A stretch of 64,000 nucleotides of DNA from Erpetoichthys calabaricus (lineage: Eukaryota; Chordata; Cladistia; Polypteriformes; Polypteridae), in assembly GCF_900747795.2 (NCBI RefSeq), contig NC_041402.2, positions 177,538,375-177,602,374 of the forward strand, given 5' to 3'. Under the pieces are notes generated by a model. It worked only from the letters and a program-made list of their open reading frames with translations, did not search any database and had not been told where the DNA came from. Made by a program: the position numbers and the translations under genes. Positions 52,265 to 64,000 of this stretch are shown here, piece by piece; positions within the stretch are counted from its first letter, which is position 1, and every line of letters starts with the position of its first letter.

Positions 52265-53356
52265 TGTAAAGTGGAAAAAAACCTTTATTAAGAGGTTAGA
52301 AAACAAATAGTCCTTTCTGTGATGCTTAAGAGAACAAAAAAAGTCAGGAATTTGGGACACACACACAATGAGGCACTGAGGTGGGTTGGATACAACAGAA
52401 CAGAACCAAAAAAAACAAACAAAAAAACACTGTGCACCGTTCCCATACATTTTATATTGGGGAAAGCTCAGCAAATCCCCTTGCCTACACACCTGTCCTC
52501 CAAGTTTATAGAAAGCCACTTCAAATATTCTACATAGCACTGTTAGGTAATGGCCACCCTGTCCAGTTGCACTCAGACTTTTGTGTCACACTTCTTTTCA
52601 CTATACTATTCATGGCTGCCTTCCCAGGCAGTAATAAAAGAGTCAGTGAACATTTAAATAAATACCATATTTCATTTAACATTCAATTAAATGTTAGCAC
52701 TTTAGGGGGGAAAAAAAAAAAAAAAAAAAAAAAGACGTTCTTGCAGTGAAGAAGCACTTACCACACTAGTCACCCCAGTGCTCAGAGTCCGCAGGGGAGG
52801 CTCTTGTTTGAACCTGACACACTGCTGCTTTTACAATAAAATAAATGGATGTCCCACACATTGATTATCGTACCAGCTAAATTGTGTTCAGGGCTGCCAC
52901 AGCCTCTCTCTACAACATCAGGGTGCAAGGGGAAGAAAAAAAAAAAAAAAAAAAACCCTGATGAGGACACCTTTCCATCACCGGGTACAAAGGATGGCAT
53001 GGGACTGCTGTAGTGTCTCCCTCCCTCCTAGTGCCTATTCTAAACATGGCATCCAACCGTATAATCACAACAGCCTAGAACGAATGAACACAGTTTCCTA
53101 GGCCATCCACCATTTTAAAGTGTTGCTTAGTAATGAAACCATACACACCTTGTCCATCCCAGTAGTCTGAAATGAAGAAACGTCAGTCAAAAATTCACAA
53201 AAAAACCTCCATATTTAATTTTTATAGGGAGTTTAAAAATGCACACAAAAAGTGCTTGCTGCTCCAGACTTGTGCCCTTCAGAGTTCCCAAAGGTTGTTT
53301 TTTTTTTTTTTTTATAGGGAGATGAACAGAATTAGTTTTCAGGAGAGCACCTTAGA

Positions 53357-53387
<31 letters not shown>

Positions 53388-53701
53388 AAAAACACAAAAG
53401 GAACGCAATATTTTAGGATGGCAAAGTATCAAGCGGGTCCCACATATGAAGGTCTAGTTGTCAAGTGCATTTAGGGGTGTTGGTTGGCGCTTAAAACAAA
53501 ACCATACAAAAAAAATAAAAAGGACTGGACAGCCACACACACTCGCACACACTCCCACACACACACTACAATGTGAAATTTACATCTCCATATCTCCAGA
53601 CTATACCACAGACGCATTCTGGCTTAAATTACAGAAAAAGCAGCACATTACAAAAAAGTAATGTCAATAAATACAGCAAATTGGCTCCACTGTTCCAAAG
53701 G
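52265..53701 (-). other. HYOU1 3' UTR
   Basis: The minus strand has AATAAA at 52284-52289 (from TTTATT), about 1.4 kb after the stop, a likely poly(A) signal. The UTR contains long A runs on the plus strand (52711-52733 and 52937-52956, T runs in the mRNA) and an (AC)n run at 53357-53385 (GT in the mRNA). The extent is inferred. Confidence 0.55.
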
Positions 53702-56700
53702 TTAGAGCTCATCTTCCAAGTGGCTATCTATTTTGGGGGACTCCGGTGCTTCTGCAAAAGACAAGCGAAAATATAAAAACATTACAACACAGGAATGTCA
53801 CAGCCAGTTTCCAACCAAATGAGACAAGAATACTGTTATTTTGTTAGGCCTATGCAACATGAAGCTATGAAAGACTACACTAATTTTTAGTAGCATGGGA
53901 ATGCCTGGTAGCTGAGAAGTAGTGATAATGATACCCGTGTTAGATTTGCCATCTGGCTCCTTGGATGTTGTGGCCTCTGGGGAGCTGTCATTTTCCTCAT
54001 TCTTCTTATCAGCAGACTCTCCTTCCGTGGGAGGTTCTTCTGCTGGCTTTGCTTCTTCTGGAGATTGTGTGCCTGAAAAGGAATGGAAGTACAATAAATA
54101 AACATCTATCCATAAAGATTCCCAAGGCTATAAAAGGAAAGGTGCTAAGAGTATGGGACTAATTTGGCTCAACGTTCCATCCACCTACCTTCTCCCACCT
54201 GCTCCTCTTTGGACGGAATGACCTTCTCTTGGTCAGCAGTGGTGTTGCTGCTCTTCTCTTTGGGTTTTGGTTTAGGCTTGGCAAACTTGGCTTTATTCAG
54301 CAAGTACTTGACCTCTCTGTCCAGGAGCCCCAGCTTGGCTTCGATATCTTTGGACAATAGGACTGGTTTCTCAGTTGGCGACAACTTCTCCTGGTCAGCA
54401 ACAGTGTCATTTTTCCATGCCTAAAGACATTAAACAATTGCCATTGAGTGGACTGCCCCTTAGACTCCTTGAGCTGTTCACTCTCCTAAAAATATAAATA
54501 TCATATAGTTTCTTACTGTTGTTTCATTGAGCACTTTCTCCAGAGTGTTGAGCTCTACTTCAGTGAAAATCTGTTCATCCTCAGGTATCATCCTGGCACT
54601 CCTGCAGAAAGTGAAGATAATTTCAGAGGTCCAATGGGAAAAGAAAAATAAATTGCCATCTGTTGTGTACTGGCAAAGCCTACTTACTTGAGAAAGAATG
54701 TGGAGTGGTTGAGCATGCTGTCCAGTGCTGCAAGGCGATCAGGCCACTTCCGTCGCTCCTCCACCTTGAAAAACATAGCCTTGCAGAGTTTCTTCAGCTC
54801 AGACAGCTTCTCCTTCAGATCCTAACACACAAAGCAGCCTCCCTTTAGTAAGGAAACTCAATGTAAGATTGTAACACTTCATATTCATAGTTCTCGGGGC
54901 TACCTTAGTAGCGGCTGAATATCCTTCCTCATCCAACCAGCTGGATGCCTCACTCAGCTTTCCAGAAATTTGATCTTTTTCATCTTCTGTGATTACGTTC
55001 TGGTACTCTTCTTGATATAGTTTATCCTACAAACAACAGTTACATATATTTCACTTAATTGGAGAGGCCTAGTGACTGTAACACAGGTCCTGTAGTAGCT
55101 AAATGTAAACTGGACTATTGTATAGTGGGGTCTGGCCTACTGCAACTGAAAATAAAATCAAACCTCTCTTTAGTCTTGTACAGGTCTTCAAAATAAAAAA
55201 AAAATAAAAAATAGCTAACATTGACCCAGCATAGTTCTTTTATTAAAAAAGTAATTTACATTCTCAAGGACACTAGCTAGAAATTAAAGGGATGTGCATT
55301 CAAGATGGAAGCCTTGTATCCTGGAAATCTGGGACACACTTAACGCTACATGCATACTACATATTTTTCATTTAAAAAATGCAGACATTAGTCTCGTTTC
55401 TTCTCTGTTGTCCACACAATCCTGCTGTTTTTCCATTCCCAAAAATGGAGACTTTGGAAAATTCTCTCCAGAGCAGTATATTTCTGAAAACACCAGCTCA
55501 GCGTTACAGTGTGAAAGGGTACTCTAATTGTGCCGAGATTGGTTTATGCTCTTAAGGGACCCCTCCCATTACATTTACTCTGTCCCTGTGCTCGCCTTAT
55601 ACTTGTGCAGCACTCTGAAGAATGATTCCATCCCATCGTTTGTTACTTGCATTTGCAATTGCTGTTCTTGGTGTATAAATGCAAGCTGCAAATGTCTAAT
55701 GTTGGGGGCACATCCTCTTATTGTTTCTGTCAATGTGTGCCTGCCCATTATAAGCAATATTAATAAGTTATATGCATTTTCAGTCAATTTATTGTGGACA
55801 GAGATACTTTCATAAACTATGTGGCGCTACCCTAGCAGCTCAAGTAGAAACCTTGACTACTTTTTTAAAAATATCTGGATGAGATACTAGAACAACTTAG
55901 CTATTGGCTAACCAGGTGAACCTGTTGGGCTGAATAAACTTCCAATTGTCAAAATGTATTTTTGTAATATTGAGGAGAACCCATGCCAATGCAGAATAGA
56001 GCATAATAAGGCAATATGAGGTTGTGGCCATCACTATTTACATTCACAAAACATTATGACCAAAATAACCACATAGCCCACCTGCGTCTCAAAGATGAAG
56101 GCTTCCAGACTGTTCAGCATTTTCTCATGCTCATGCTTCTCCAAGTCTCGGTCAGTCAGGTCCTGCAGCCTACATTCATTGTGAAATTAAGATTGGTTAC
56201 TGAAAGCCATTGATCCATTTGATCTTTTTTGTAGTGTGAGAACTATCAGAAACTTACTTTTTTTTAGAAAGTTCAATTTGCTCCACAGTTGGGTCTAGCA
56301 AGTCATTGACCGTCAGCTCCACTCCAATCTCTTCAGAGATTTTAGATTTTTTTGGCAGCTTGTTCTTGATGCTTGTTTCCTTGCCATCTGTCTTGCTTTC
56401 CTCTTTCTCTGCAGTTTCTTCTTTTGATTCCTCTTTTGGTTTCGACTCTTCATTGGCCTGATCCTTGTCTTCCTGTTGCTCACCATTTTCACCTTCCTAC
56501 AATGCAGAAAAGTCCAGCAAAAAGACAAGATTTGGCTGAATTTTGAGTCCTGTTCCCAAGCCAATGTGACCTAACACTATAGCACCTCTTTGACCCCAGA
56601 ACTTGCCAACACCACAGTGATAAGAGTTATTGTTTAGTGTCAGGCTTCTAACTCCAAGACCCAGCCCTGAATAAGGAGGTCAGGAAGATGGATGGGCAAG

Positions 56701-59700
56701 CTTCTCTCAAACTTAGCATGCAGTTTAGTCTAATCTTGGTAGATGAACTCAATCCTGATTAACACAACACAATGGTATTGCAGGATGCTGTGAGCCATCA
56801 TTATAGTGCTTGACTGAAGCTAGTCCGTTCACCGCTCATTGTGAGCAAGTTTAGTGTACAATTAGGTACACAACAGGGGTTAGTTGCTGAGTTTTGTTAC
56901 AGGATAGCTTGTTGCTAAAGAAAACGCCTATGTTAGGAGTTTACCTTGGCCTCTGCTTTCTCCCCATCACTCTTGGCCTCATCCTCCTGAGCATCCTGGG
57001 AATCATCACTGGCTTTCTTGGCTCCATCATCATCATCATCTTCCTTTTTTGCTTCTGGTGGACTTTCTTCTTCCTCCTACAAGACAGAAGATCTATCACA
57101 GAAATCCACCTCTGAGTGTGCAGTATGCTGGCACTCAAACACATGTGACTGTCCATCAAGGAGTCTTCCTTGTGCCTACCTGGGCTGTTTCAGTTTCATT
57201 TTCCTTGGGTTCTGATCTCCCACCTCCAAACAGACTGGAAATAGTATTCCCAAGCTCTAAGAAAATAAAATAATTCTTGTGTTCATTGTAAAACTAGAGA
57301 AAATATGTTACAGAGGTATCAGTTGATGTCTTAATGGTGAATACCTGTCAGATCCTCAGTTGGTTTAATGTAATTTTTTCTAAATGAAAGACCCTCTAGC
57401 TTGCCATATACACAAACCAATTAAGAGGTGTGTAACAATTTCTAACATCTCCTTAATAATAAGCTAACCTGCACAATGCTAGTCCAAATCTTTATGAATA
57501 CTTAAACTTCTCAGCTTAACTAAGTTTTATTACAGCTTTGTGGCACTCTCTTTACTGAGGAAAGCAGAACTTTCTTCTCTGTTCATGATCACTACAATGG
57601 GTGACTTTCTCATTTAAACAATAATATGTAATAGATGTAGCAGAGCTGAGTGAAAGCACTGTGCAATTTAGAAAAAAATTAATGTATAAATAAATTTATG
57701 ACAATTAGTACACAAATGAGCTACACATCATGTATAAAAAGTATATACTTATGTTGATAGTTTTTAATTATTCTGTCACTTTGAAGCTAGTGCTAGCACA
57801 GCATTTAACCTTCACAATGCTTTGCCATCTTAGTCTTTTTGACCTTATTCTGACACCCCTTTTAAGATGCCCATGACATTGCATTTTTCATCCCAAACAT
57901 TTAATACTAACTGACAATCTAGCATGTAGTACCAATGGATCTTAATTTTTAGAACCAATGACACTTTGTTTGTTCACAACCCATAAAAACATCTAAAGTA
58001 CCTTAAAATCGAGTGGAAAATCTATTAAACTTTGGGTCAAAACTGACACAAAGGACATGACAGTGTTCAACATGTGTAAGAGCTGTACAAAAATGTGACC
58101 ATTTGGAAACTTTTTTGATTTTTATAAAATTAGGTCACTTTACTAGAAATAAAAAAAAGCCTTCAAATTTCTTAGCTTAAAAGATGGCATTTAGGATATC
58201 TTTAAAAGTTAACTCTAAATGCAGCTCAAAATCAATCAAAGTCATGGCAGGCCAAAACTGACCAAAAAGACATGGCAAGGTAAACACTATTAGAAACTGT
58301 ATAAATTATGGTAGGTTCAACTTTTTGAATATTTATGGAAATGCAGAAAAAGTACATGTTTTGTCCTGAAGAGATGAATTCAGGGTGCTTTTAATGATTT
58401 TAAAAAACACAAAAACAAGTCAAATTTAATCCAAAAGTGCTGTGAGGTAAAGAACGTAAAGAAAATGCAATACAAAGCCTGTAAGATCTCAGATTTGTTC
58501 CACCACATTGTAACAGGCAACTTCAGGTAAACAAAAATCAAGAATCAAAAGTTAAATTAATGAAACTTTGCTCCATTTGGTCCTTCCAAGATTTACACAG
58601 GACAAAGCAGCTGCGATTGGACTATAGAAATAGGTTCTCACGACTATTAATAATGCCTGTTCACATAGACTGGAGGACAACAACGATAGTATATTTACCT
58701 TTCTAAACAGAATACTCACTTGTTAATGTAGACTCCTCTTCTTTCTCTTCCACTACAGCTTCAAACACAGACTCAACCTGGGAGTACAAGAATCGCAAAC
58801 ATGTTAACAGCTAAGCAAGCCTCCCAAATTAAATGCCCCTCCAATGAGAAACACCAAGAAATCAAAACAGAGCTCTCCAAATAGGACATGGGTTAGTTCT
58901 TTGGTAACTGACTTACTCTATCCAAGTAGAGGACACCACTCTCATCCATGTTGAAATGAGCTTTAATTCCCTTGGATTCAGCATCAGAGTGCTTCTTGAA
59001 ACTGCTGCCCACTCCTGTCAGCTTTACTGTGGTAAGGTTCAGGGATCCAAACACCCTGCAAGGAAATGAGACAATTTTAAGGAGCTGTTAATTAGGAGGG
59101 GGATAGTTGAAAGGTTTGGGGACAGCATGTACCAAGATACAGAAGCTGGACACACAGTACACTACCTGGCATCGTGCTCACTGAGAAAACTGACATCACC
59201 ATAATTAACATAAAACTCAAAATCATCTGTGTAACGATTAAAGGTAATAACTTTGCGCTGGGGGTAGGGAGACATTCTTTGGAATAGGATGCGCTTGTTA
59301 TGTTTAATGCTTTTCACTCCTTCTTCCTCTTCCTCCACTGCCCGAGAAAACTCCACCTATAAAAATAGTAATACAGCATGAGGTCCACATACTTGTATCA
59401 TACAACAAAAGCTTAAAAGTTTTTTCCCCTTCTTGCAGTACCTGAATAGGGTAGATGGCAGCATCTCGGACCAGGAAGGGCTTCACTTTGAAAGCTTTGC
59501 TCAGTGCTGCTGCCTGGTAGACTGCCCCCATACCTGCTGCCTCATCTGCATTGATGTTCTTACCAAGCTCTTCCCTGTATAAGCAAAAATAAATTCAAAA
59601 AAAATTATGCATTAAAAAGCCATAAACCTAACACAATCCCACTTAAAACAGACAATGAAGATGAAATACTTCTTTTACATTGGCAAGGTTTTCCATACTT

Positions 59701-62700
59701 AACCCATTCTGAAGCAGATTAGTGTAGGAAGTAACATAAATGACATTTAAGATACATTATATATATATATTTTCATGGCATTCGTAGTCTGAATCACAAT
59801 CTGATTGTATGGGTGGTTCAACTATTTTATATATATATGGTTTAACTTGCATTGGTAATGACAAATTTTAGACCTGAAAACTACAACCCCTGGGGTGCGG
59901 TATCTAGACTTTGTGTTATTCACTGGTTACCTCAATTTATTTTGAAGTAATACATTCGTCCATTTTTTAAAAAATTTTTTTTTAACCTGCTTATCCTGGG
60001 CAAGGTCATGAAGCAGCTGGAGCCTATGTCAAAAATCATTGGATGAAAAGCAGAAACAGCTCCTGCACAGGGTGCCAGTCTATGACAGGGTAAACACACA
60101 CAGGCCAATTTAGCAATGCCAGTACACCTAAACTGCGTTGTCTTTGTCCTGTGGGAAGAAACCAGAGCACCCAGAGGAAACCCACATGGCGACAGGGATA
60201 ACATGCCAACTCCACGTAAGGTAGCACCCAGGATGCCAACCTGGGCCTCACAACTGAAAGGGCAGCACTGTGCCATCATACTGCCCTTGAAGTAAAACAA
60301 ACATGCTAAATAAGGAGTTATTTGTTTGTACATAAAAACTGAGCTATTGTATGCATTTTGAGACTATAAGTGTTGATATATATTATCAACTTGCAATGTT
60401 TCTGCATTTAACAGAAAAGGAAGTTTCCGTGTTACTTGCAGCTCACAACTCCTGTATTCGGTGTGACCCAACTACATCCTGAATGACCTCATCTGAATTA
60501 TTTTTTTGGTTCAAGTCTAACGAACATCACAATTTTTAAAGTGTAAAATAATTTTTATTTCACAAAGGGAAAACAGAGTTCTTAAGTGTTCAACTACCAA
60601 TAAAAATCTTAAAAAATGTGATTTGTCAACTTTGGGCTATGGCGCACTGCAGTGAACCATCTGCGGAGTACTCGTTTCTTTGCTGTATATCAGAAATGAC
60701 TGGATTTCTTATGTAGCACACTTTTGTTATCTACCTCTGCTCAAACACATAAAAAACATGGCTAACATAAGCTGCATCTATTTGGAGTGAAGTTTATGTC
60801 ATGGTGAGCTATTCAGCATATTTCCAGATATTTATCTGATGTTTTATGATGTTTATCAAAGTTATAAAGGCAGACTTTCAGTCTTTCTACAACTACTTTT
60901 TCATTATCCTTTTGTTTGCTTTGTATCATGATTGGTGTATCCCCACTCTGAACAGTTAACTTAGAAAAGAACCAGGAAGTGCTGCAAACTTGTCACAGGA
61001 ACAGGTATTGGATAGAATGGCCTGAACCATCTCCAACATCTCCACACTGCTTGGTGTGGGAATGAAACATGAAAGGTTATGTGGTAGGTAAAATGGATAT
61101 TAATGTCTGTTGCACAGAATTAGTGGTCTCACTCAAAGAGCACCGACTAGTGATATTGTGCTGCAAAGAAGCATTCATACGGTTTACTAAATGAATATAT
61201 CTAAACATCTTTCAAATACACATACCATATTGTTACAAAGATGCAGTGAGGTTAGTGAATAATATAGAGTAACAAGGTGTCAGAATAAGATTCAAGAGAC
61301 TGTGCTCCAACATACCTGCCAATGGCCTTCTGGAGGACCTCCTGGACTTTGGGGACACGGGTAGCTCCTCCTACAAGGATGACCTGTTCGATTTCATCCT
61401 AAAATGTTAGGAGAAAAAAAGAAAAAAAAAAAAGAAATACCAGTGAAAAGATTGGCATGAGAACAACTAAAGGACTTTGCATAACTTAGAAAGTGGTCAA
61501 ATTGATGCTGGGAAATTACAGGAATACTCCAACCAAAAATAGTCTCCCCCCGCCCCAAATTATACAGTATGTTACTTACCCAATGTGGTTTGTCGTGATG
61601 GGCCAGAAAAAAAACTGAATTGTTAAATAAACAAAAAATGTCATTCATTGGTCAAGGACCCTGTATTTAAAACACAGAAGGTGTTTCTTCTGTGTACACC
61701 ACACTTGATTACCCAGAAGAATTTAGTGCATGTTCTGCGCATTGTGAACATGTGACTGGTCAACTCAACATGTGGATTATGCAACATAAATAACGTAAAA
61801 CTTCTTTCATGGAAGTTTTTCATATTGTTTGCTGTGATCCAGCACTGGTCTCTATAAGCGTCAATTCTGTCGGAAAGTTTGTTATCTTCGTACATAAGAA
61901 TATGAGATTAATTTTTCATTAGTCATCACTACTAACCACATGGGGTAAATAACCTTTAAGCTTATTTCACATGGAAATTTTACTGTACAGAAGACTCAGT
62001 TCTGAAATAAACAGTAAATAGTTCCAGCAGAGGAACCATGGCACATTTCAGTCTAAACGTGGCTGTTGACCATCTATTGTAATTTTCTTATAGTTGATGA
62101 CATACTGAAAACGCAGAGATTGATATTCCCGAGTTGATCTGAAACCCAAGAACACACCCTCCACCGTAGGCTTAACAGCATGAAAATTTTTGTAATCCAC
62201 ATCAGTCTCCTTCATTTGCTGTGCCCATCTCCTACTGTGCTCTAGATGAAAGTCTCACCATGGTCATCTCGGCCACATCAAGTGCCTGCTGTATAGGACC
62301 AGGAACCCTCTCAAACAAATCGCTACACAGGGCTTCAAATTCTAATCTTGTTACTCTGGCTTTAAAGTCCAAGTCTTCCAAGAGACCCTCCACCTGAAAG
62401 TGAAAACAGTGTATGTTTATGGAGGGGGTAGCAATAAGTGCTAGATAAAATCACCTAAAAACTAATAAATAAATAAATCAGCCTAACACCATATAAAAGC
62501 AATATAGCAGAGACCAGCATGCAGGCCCTTTGTACCTGAGCCATGTGGTCCACATTAGCACTCAGAACTGTTTTGACACGTCCAGCCTCTTTTAGCAGCT
62601 TTGCCATCGCACGAGGGTTTTCGCGTACGTCTTTGCTTGTCTTCTGCTGCTTGTTAAAAAGCTCCGCCAGGTGGTCACGTAGGCGCAGCTCCATCTCCAA

Positions 62701-62722
62701 GCCACCTAATGTGCGGTCAAAA
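53702..62722 (-). CDS. HYOU1: Hypoxia up-regulated 1 (GRP170/ORP150), C-terminal 740 residues, 17 exons
   Basis: Minus-strand exons: 62536-62722, 62259-62393, 61316-61398, 59442-59574, 59166-59356, 58917-59055, 58720-58777, 57180-57256, 56945-57076, 56258-56496, 56082-56169, 54904-55026, 54688-54821, 54517-54601, 54189-54420, 53935-54072, 53702-53751. They total 2224 bases and stay in one frame to TAA. The first gives [18 protein letters not shown] (ATPase lobe), then [20 protein letters not shown], the substrate-binding domain ([20 protein letters not shown]), a long acidic loop ([18 protein letters not shown]), and the C-terminal helical domain ([36 protein letters not shown]). It ends HLEDEL. 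Known role: large ER Hsp70 relative that holds unfolded proteins and acts as nucleotide-exchange factor for BiP, induced by the unfolded protein response. About 260 N-terminal residues lie beyond the window. No break is seen. Confidence 0.97.
55027..56081 (-). other. HYOU1 intron, no recognised element
   Basis: About 1 kb of unique-looking sequence with an A-rich run near 55190-55213. The 95- and 70-codon frames here have no known similarity. Confidence 0.4.
57257..58719 (-). other. HYOU1 intron with a pair of diverged repeats
   Basis: GTCAAAACTGACACAAAGGA(CATGACA) at 58034 and GCCAAAACTGACCAAAAAGA(CATGGCA) at 58251 are direct repeats. TTTGCCATCTTAGTCTTTTT at about 57821 looks like an inverted, weaker copy. 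It could be a small eroded transposon; no coding is seen. Confidence 0.35.
59575..59959 (-). other. HYOU1 intron, 3' part
   Basis: Short (TA)n near 59757-59770 and 59829-59838. Nothing else is recognised. Confidence 0.35.
59960..60292 (-). mobile_element. Old tRNA-derived SINE
   Basis: On the minus strand it reads GGCAGTATGATGGCACAGTG, CGTGGAGTTGGCATGTTATC, GTGGGTTTCCTCTGGGTGCT, CAAAGACAACGCAGTTTAGG and an end near CCTTGCCCAGGATAAGCAGG. It shares the body order of the SINE at 15243-15603 but is much more diverged, so it is an older relative. Confidence 0.7.
60293..61315 (-). other. HYOU1 intron, 5' part
   Basis: No element recognised. Confidence 0.35.
61399..62258 (-). other. HYOU1 intron between 61.4 and 62.3 kb
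   Basis: A run of A and AAG near 61405-61432; otherwise nothing recognised. Confidence 0.35.
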
Positions 62723-62964
62723 CTGCAGAAAGTGGAATAAGCGTGTCAGCCAGGAGTAAAAAAAATTGTGAAAAGAAGAGCGGAATGAAGACAAGCAGGC
62801 TAACAGACAGGCTGCAGCGGTGTACATTGTGAAGCGGTGTTCTGGAAGCACAGTAACTTGTTAGGGCATCCCTTGAGCCTTTTCCCACTCACAGTTCATT
62901 TTAAGACAAACATACACATTTTTCTAGCAAATAAATTCTTTTATGTACTTTTTTTTTTCTTGGG

Positions 62965-63260
62965 GAGTGTTACATGGTGGCATTGTAGTTTACAGTGCTG
63001 CCTAACATATCTAGCATCCTGGGTTTGAATCCTGCATCTACTGTAGTTGTCTATAAGGAATTCACAAACTCTCCACATGTCGGTATGAGTTTCTTCAGGT
63101 TCTCCACTTTTCTCCTACAGTTCAAAAGACATGCTTGTCAGATTAATTGCAGATTGCTAGGGTGGGTGTTTGTATGGGTGGACATTTTGATAGACCGGTG
63201 CCCTTTGGTGTCTTATAATAAGTTCTGCCCATTTTGCAATTATAGGCAAGCAAAGCCAAA
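62965..63260 (+). mobile_element. Old tRNA-derived SINE
   Basis: Head ACATGGTGGCATTGTAGTTT with a B-box-like GGTTTGAATCC (one mismatch, near 63022), then CACAAACTCTCCACATGTCG, TTCTCCTACAGTTCAAAAGA and CATGCTTGTCAGATTAATTG. It has the same body plan as the SINE at 15243 but is strongly diverged. It lies in a HYOU1 intron. Confidence 0.6.
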
Positions 63261-63389
63261 ATGAAAGCCAAATTAAGACCTTTGGTCACACATTTATAAC
63301 CACTGTACCAAAGAATAACAAACTACTAAATCTACACTAACAGAGATTTCAAGATGGATTCTGTGAACCTATAACTGGAGGACATACAG

Positions 63390-64000
63390 TTAAATTCAGT
63401 TTATTTTTGTATAGTGCTCTTCACCAAGTGCAGATACACCATGTGTGCATTTTCTGTGAGAACTTGGGACAACACTAACTTTATAAATTACTAAATAGAC
63501 AATGATTGTATGTGAAGATAGATGTGTAAACAGATAGGAAAAAGCTTCCATTATAGTCATTCTGGTGTGTTCAGACTATAGTGTGTTTGAATATATAATT
63601 TATCTAATTATGTATATATTATTTAAAGAGCTTCTAATAAAGTTCTATCTATCTATTAACATACAGAAAACAGAGCCCTGCACATTAATTTTTACTATGG
63701 CTAGCTGGCAACAGAGGAGAGGAACACAAATACTCCAGCCATCATCCCTGGAGAAAACAAACCTCTGTGGGGTCCACAGTCAGCTAGAACAGACAAGTCT
63801 GACGTATTGACAGTCCTGAAGGCCTCATCCAACTAGATGGCTACGAGGAGGCACAGTAGGTGCACAATTAAGAGGATGCTACAAAAATTATCCAACAGTT
63901 TTAAAATCTTAGCCACTGCTTTCATAAATACAAAGCCAAGTAAAAAGATGCTGGGCTTCAGCTGTAAATGTTGCAATTTCAAAGCTCCAAAGAGAAGTTC
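63390..64000. repeat. Retroposon-tail-like and unclassified repeat sequence
   Basis: TTTATTTTTGTATAGTGCTC (63400) resembles an L2-type tail. TTCTAATAAAGTTCTATCTA and TCTATTAAC (63628-63659) are another TATC-type tail. The stretch 63700-63850 (CTGGCAACAGAGGAGAGGAA) looks like a dispersed repeat I cannot name. No HYOU1 exon is seen here. Confidence 0.35.

Overview
The window is nuclear DNA from a vertebrate, most likely a ray-finned fish. It carries five split host genes with GT-AG introns: CENATAC (3' part), RPS25, TRAPPC4, SLC37A4 and HYOU1 (3' part). As I recall the human map, these genes stand in the same order and orientation on human 11q23.3. The repeats are fish-like: many Tc1/mariner copies, piggyBac, P-like, pogo, Helitrons, a Rex3-type RTE LINE, L2/CR1-type LINE ends and a Penelope-like element. 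Introns are long for such small genes (RPS25 covers 7.6 kb). One tRNA-derived SINE ending in GGAT repeats is a type I associate with bichirs and reedfish, so a polypterid is my low-confidence guess.

Layout. 1-2.7 kb: last four coding exons of CENATAC (+), with two Tc1-like remnants in the intron before them. 3.0-10.65 kb: RPS25 (-), whose first coding exon holds only the ATG; a broken piggyBac lies in intron 2. 10.65-11.24 kb: divergent promoter with three ACTACATTtCCC-type (ZNF143-like) words. 11.24-20.43 kb: TRAPPC4 (+), 219 residues in five exons. Its introns hold a Tc1 remnant, a Rex3 LINE with target duplications, and a Penelope-like element interrupted by a SINE and a pogo-type element. 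20.4-26.9 kb: intergenic nest of an old Tc1 copy split by a Helitron, with a second Helitron, a younger Tc1 element and a LINE fragment. 27.6-44.14 kb: SLC37A4 (-), eight coding exons and 430 residues, with many mobile elements in introns. 45.15-47.63 kb: a decayed THAP-domain (P-like) DNA transposon just upstream of the likely SLC37A4 promoter. 47.6-52.2 kb: intergenic, including a third Helitron. 52.27-62.72 kb: HYOU1 (-), 17 coding exons encoding about the last 740 residues; its first exons lie beyond the window.

Together the genes are housekeeping. CENATAC serves minor-intron splicing and RPS25 the ribosome. TRAPPC4 acts in ER-Golgi traffic, SLC37A4 moves glucose-6-phosphate into the ER, and HYOU1 is an ER chaperone. 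All exon joins below keep one reading frame and give proteins of the expected length. I found no CRISPR array, no operon, no true tRNA or rRNA gene, and no clearly new host system. The unusual content is in the mobile elements: a SINE whose promoterless 3' 130 bases appear to move on their own, Helitron ends fixed by a Tc1 empty site, and a transposon with repeated hairpin words near both ends.
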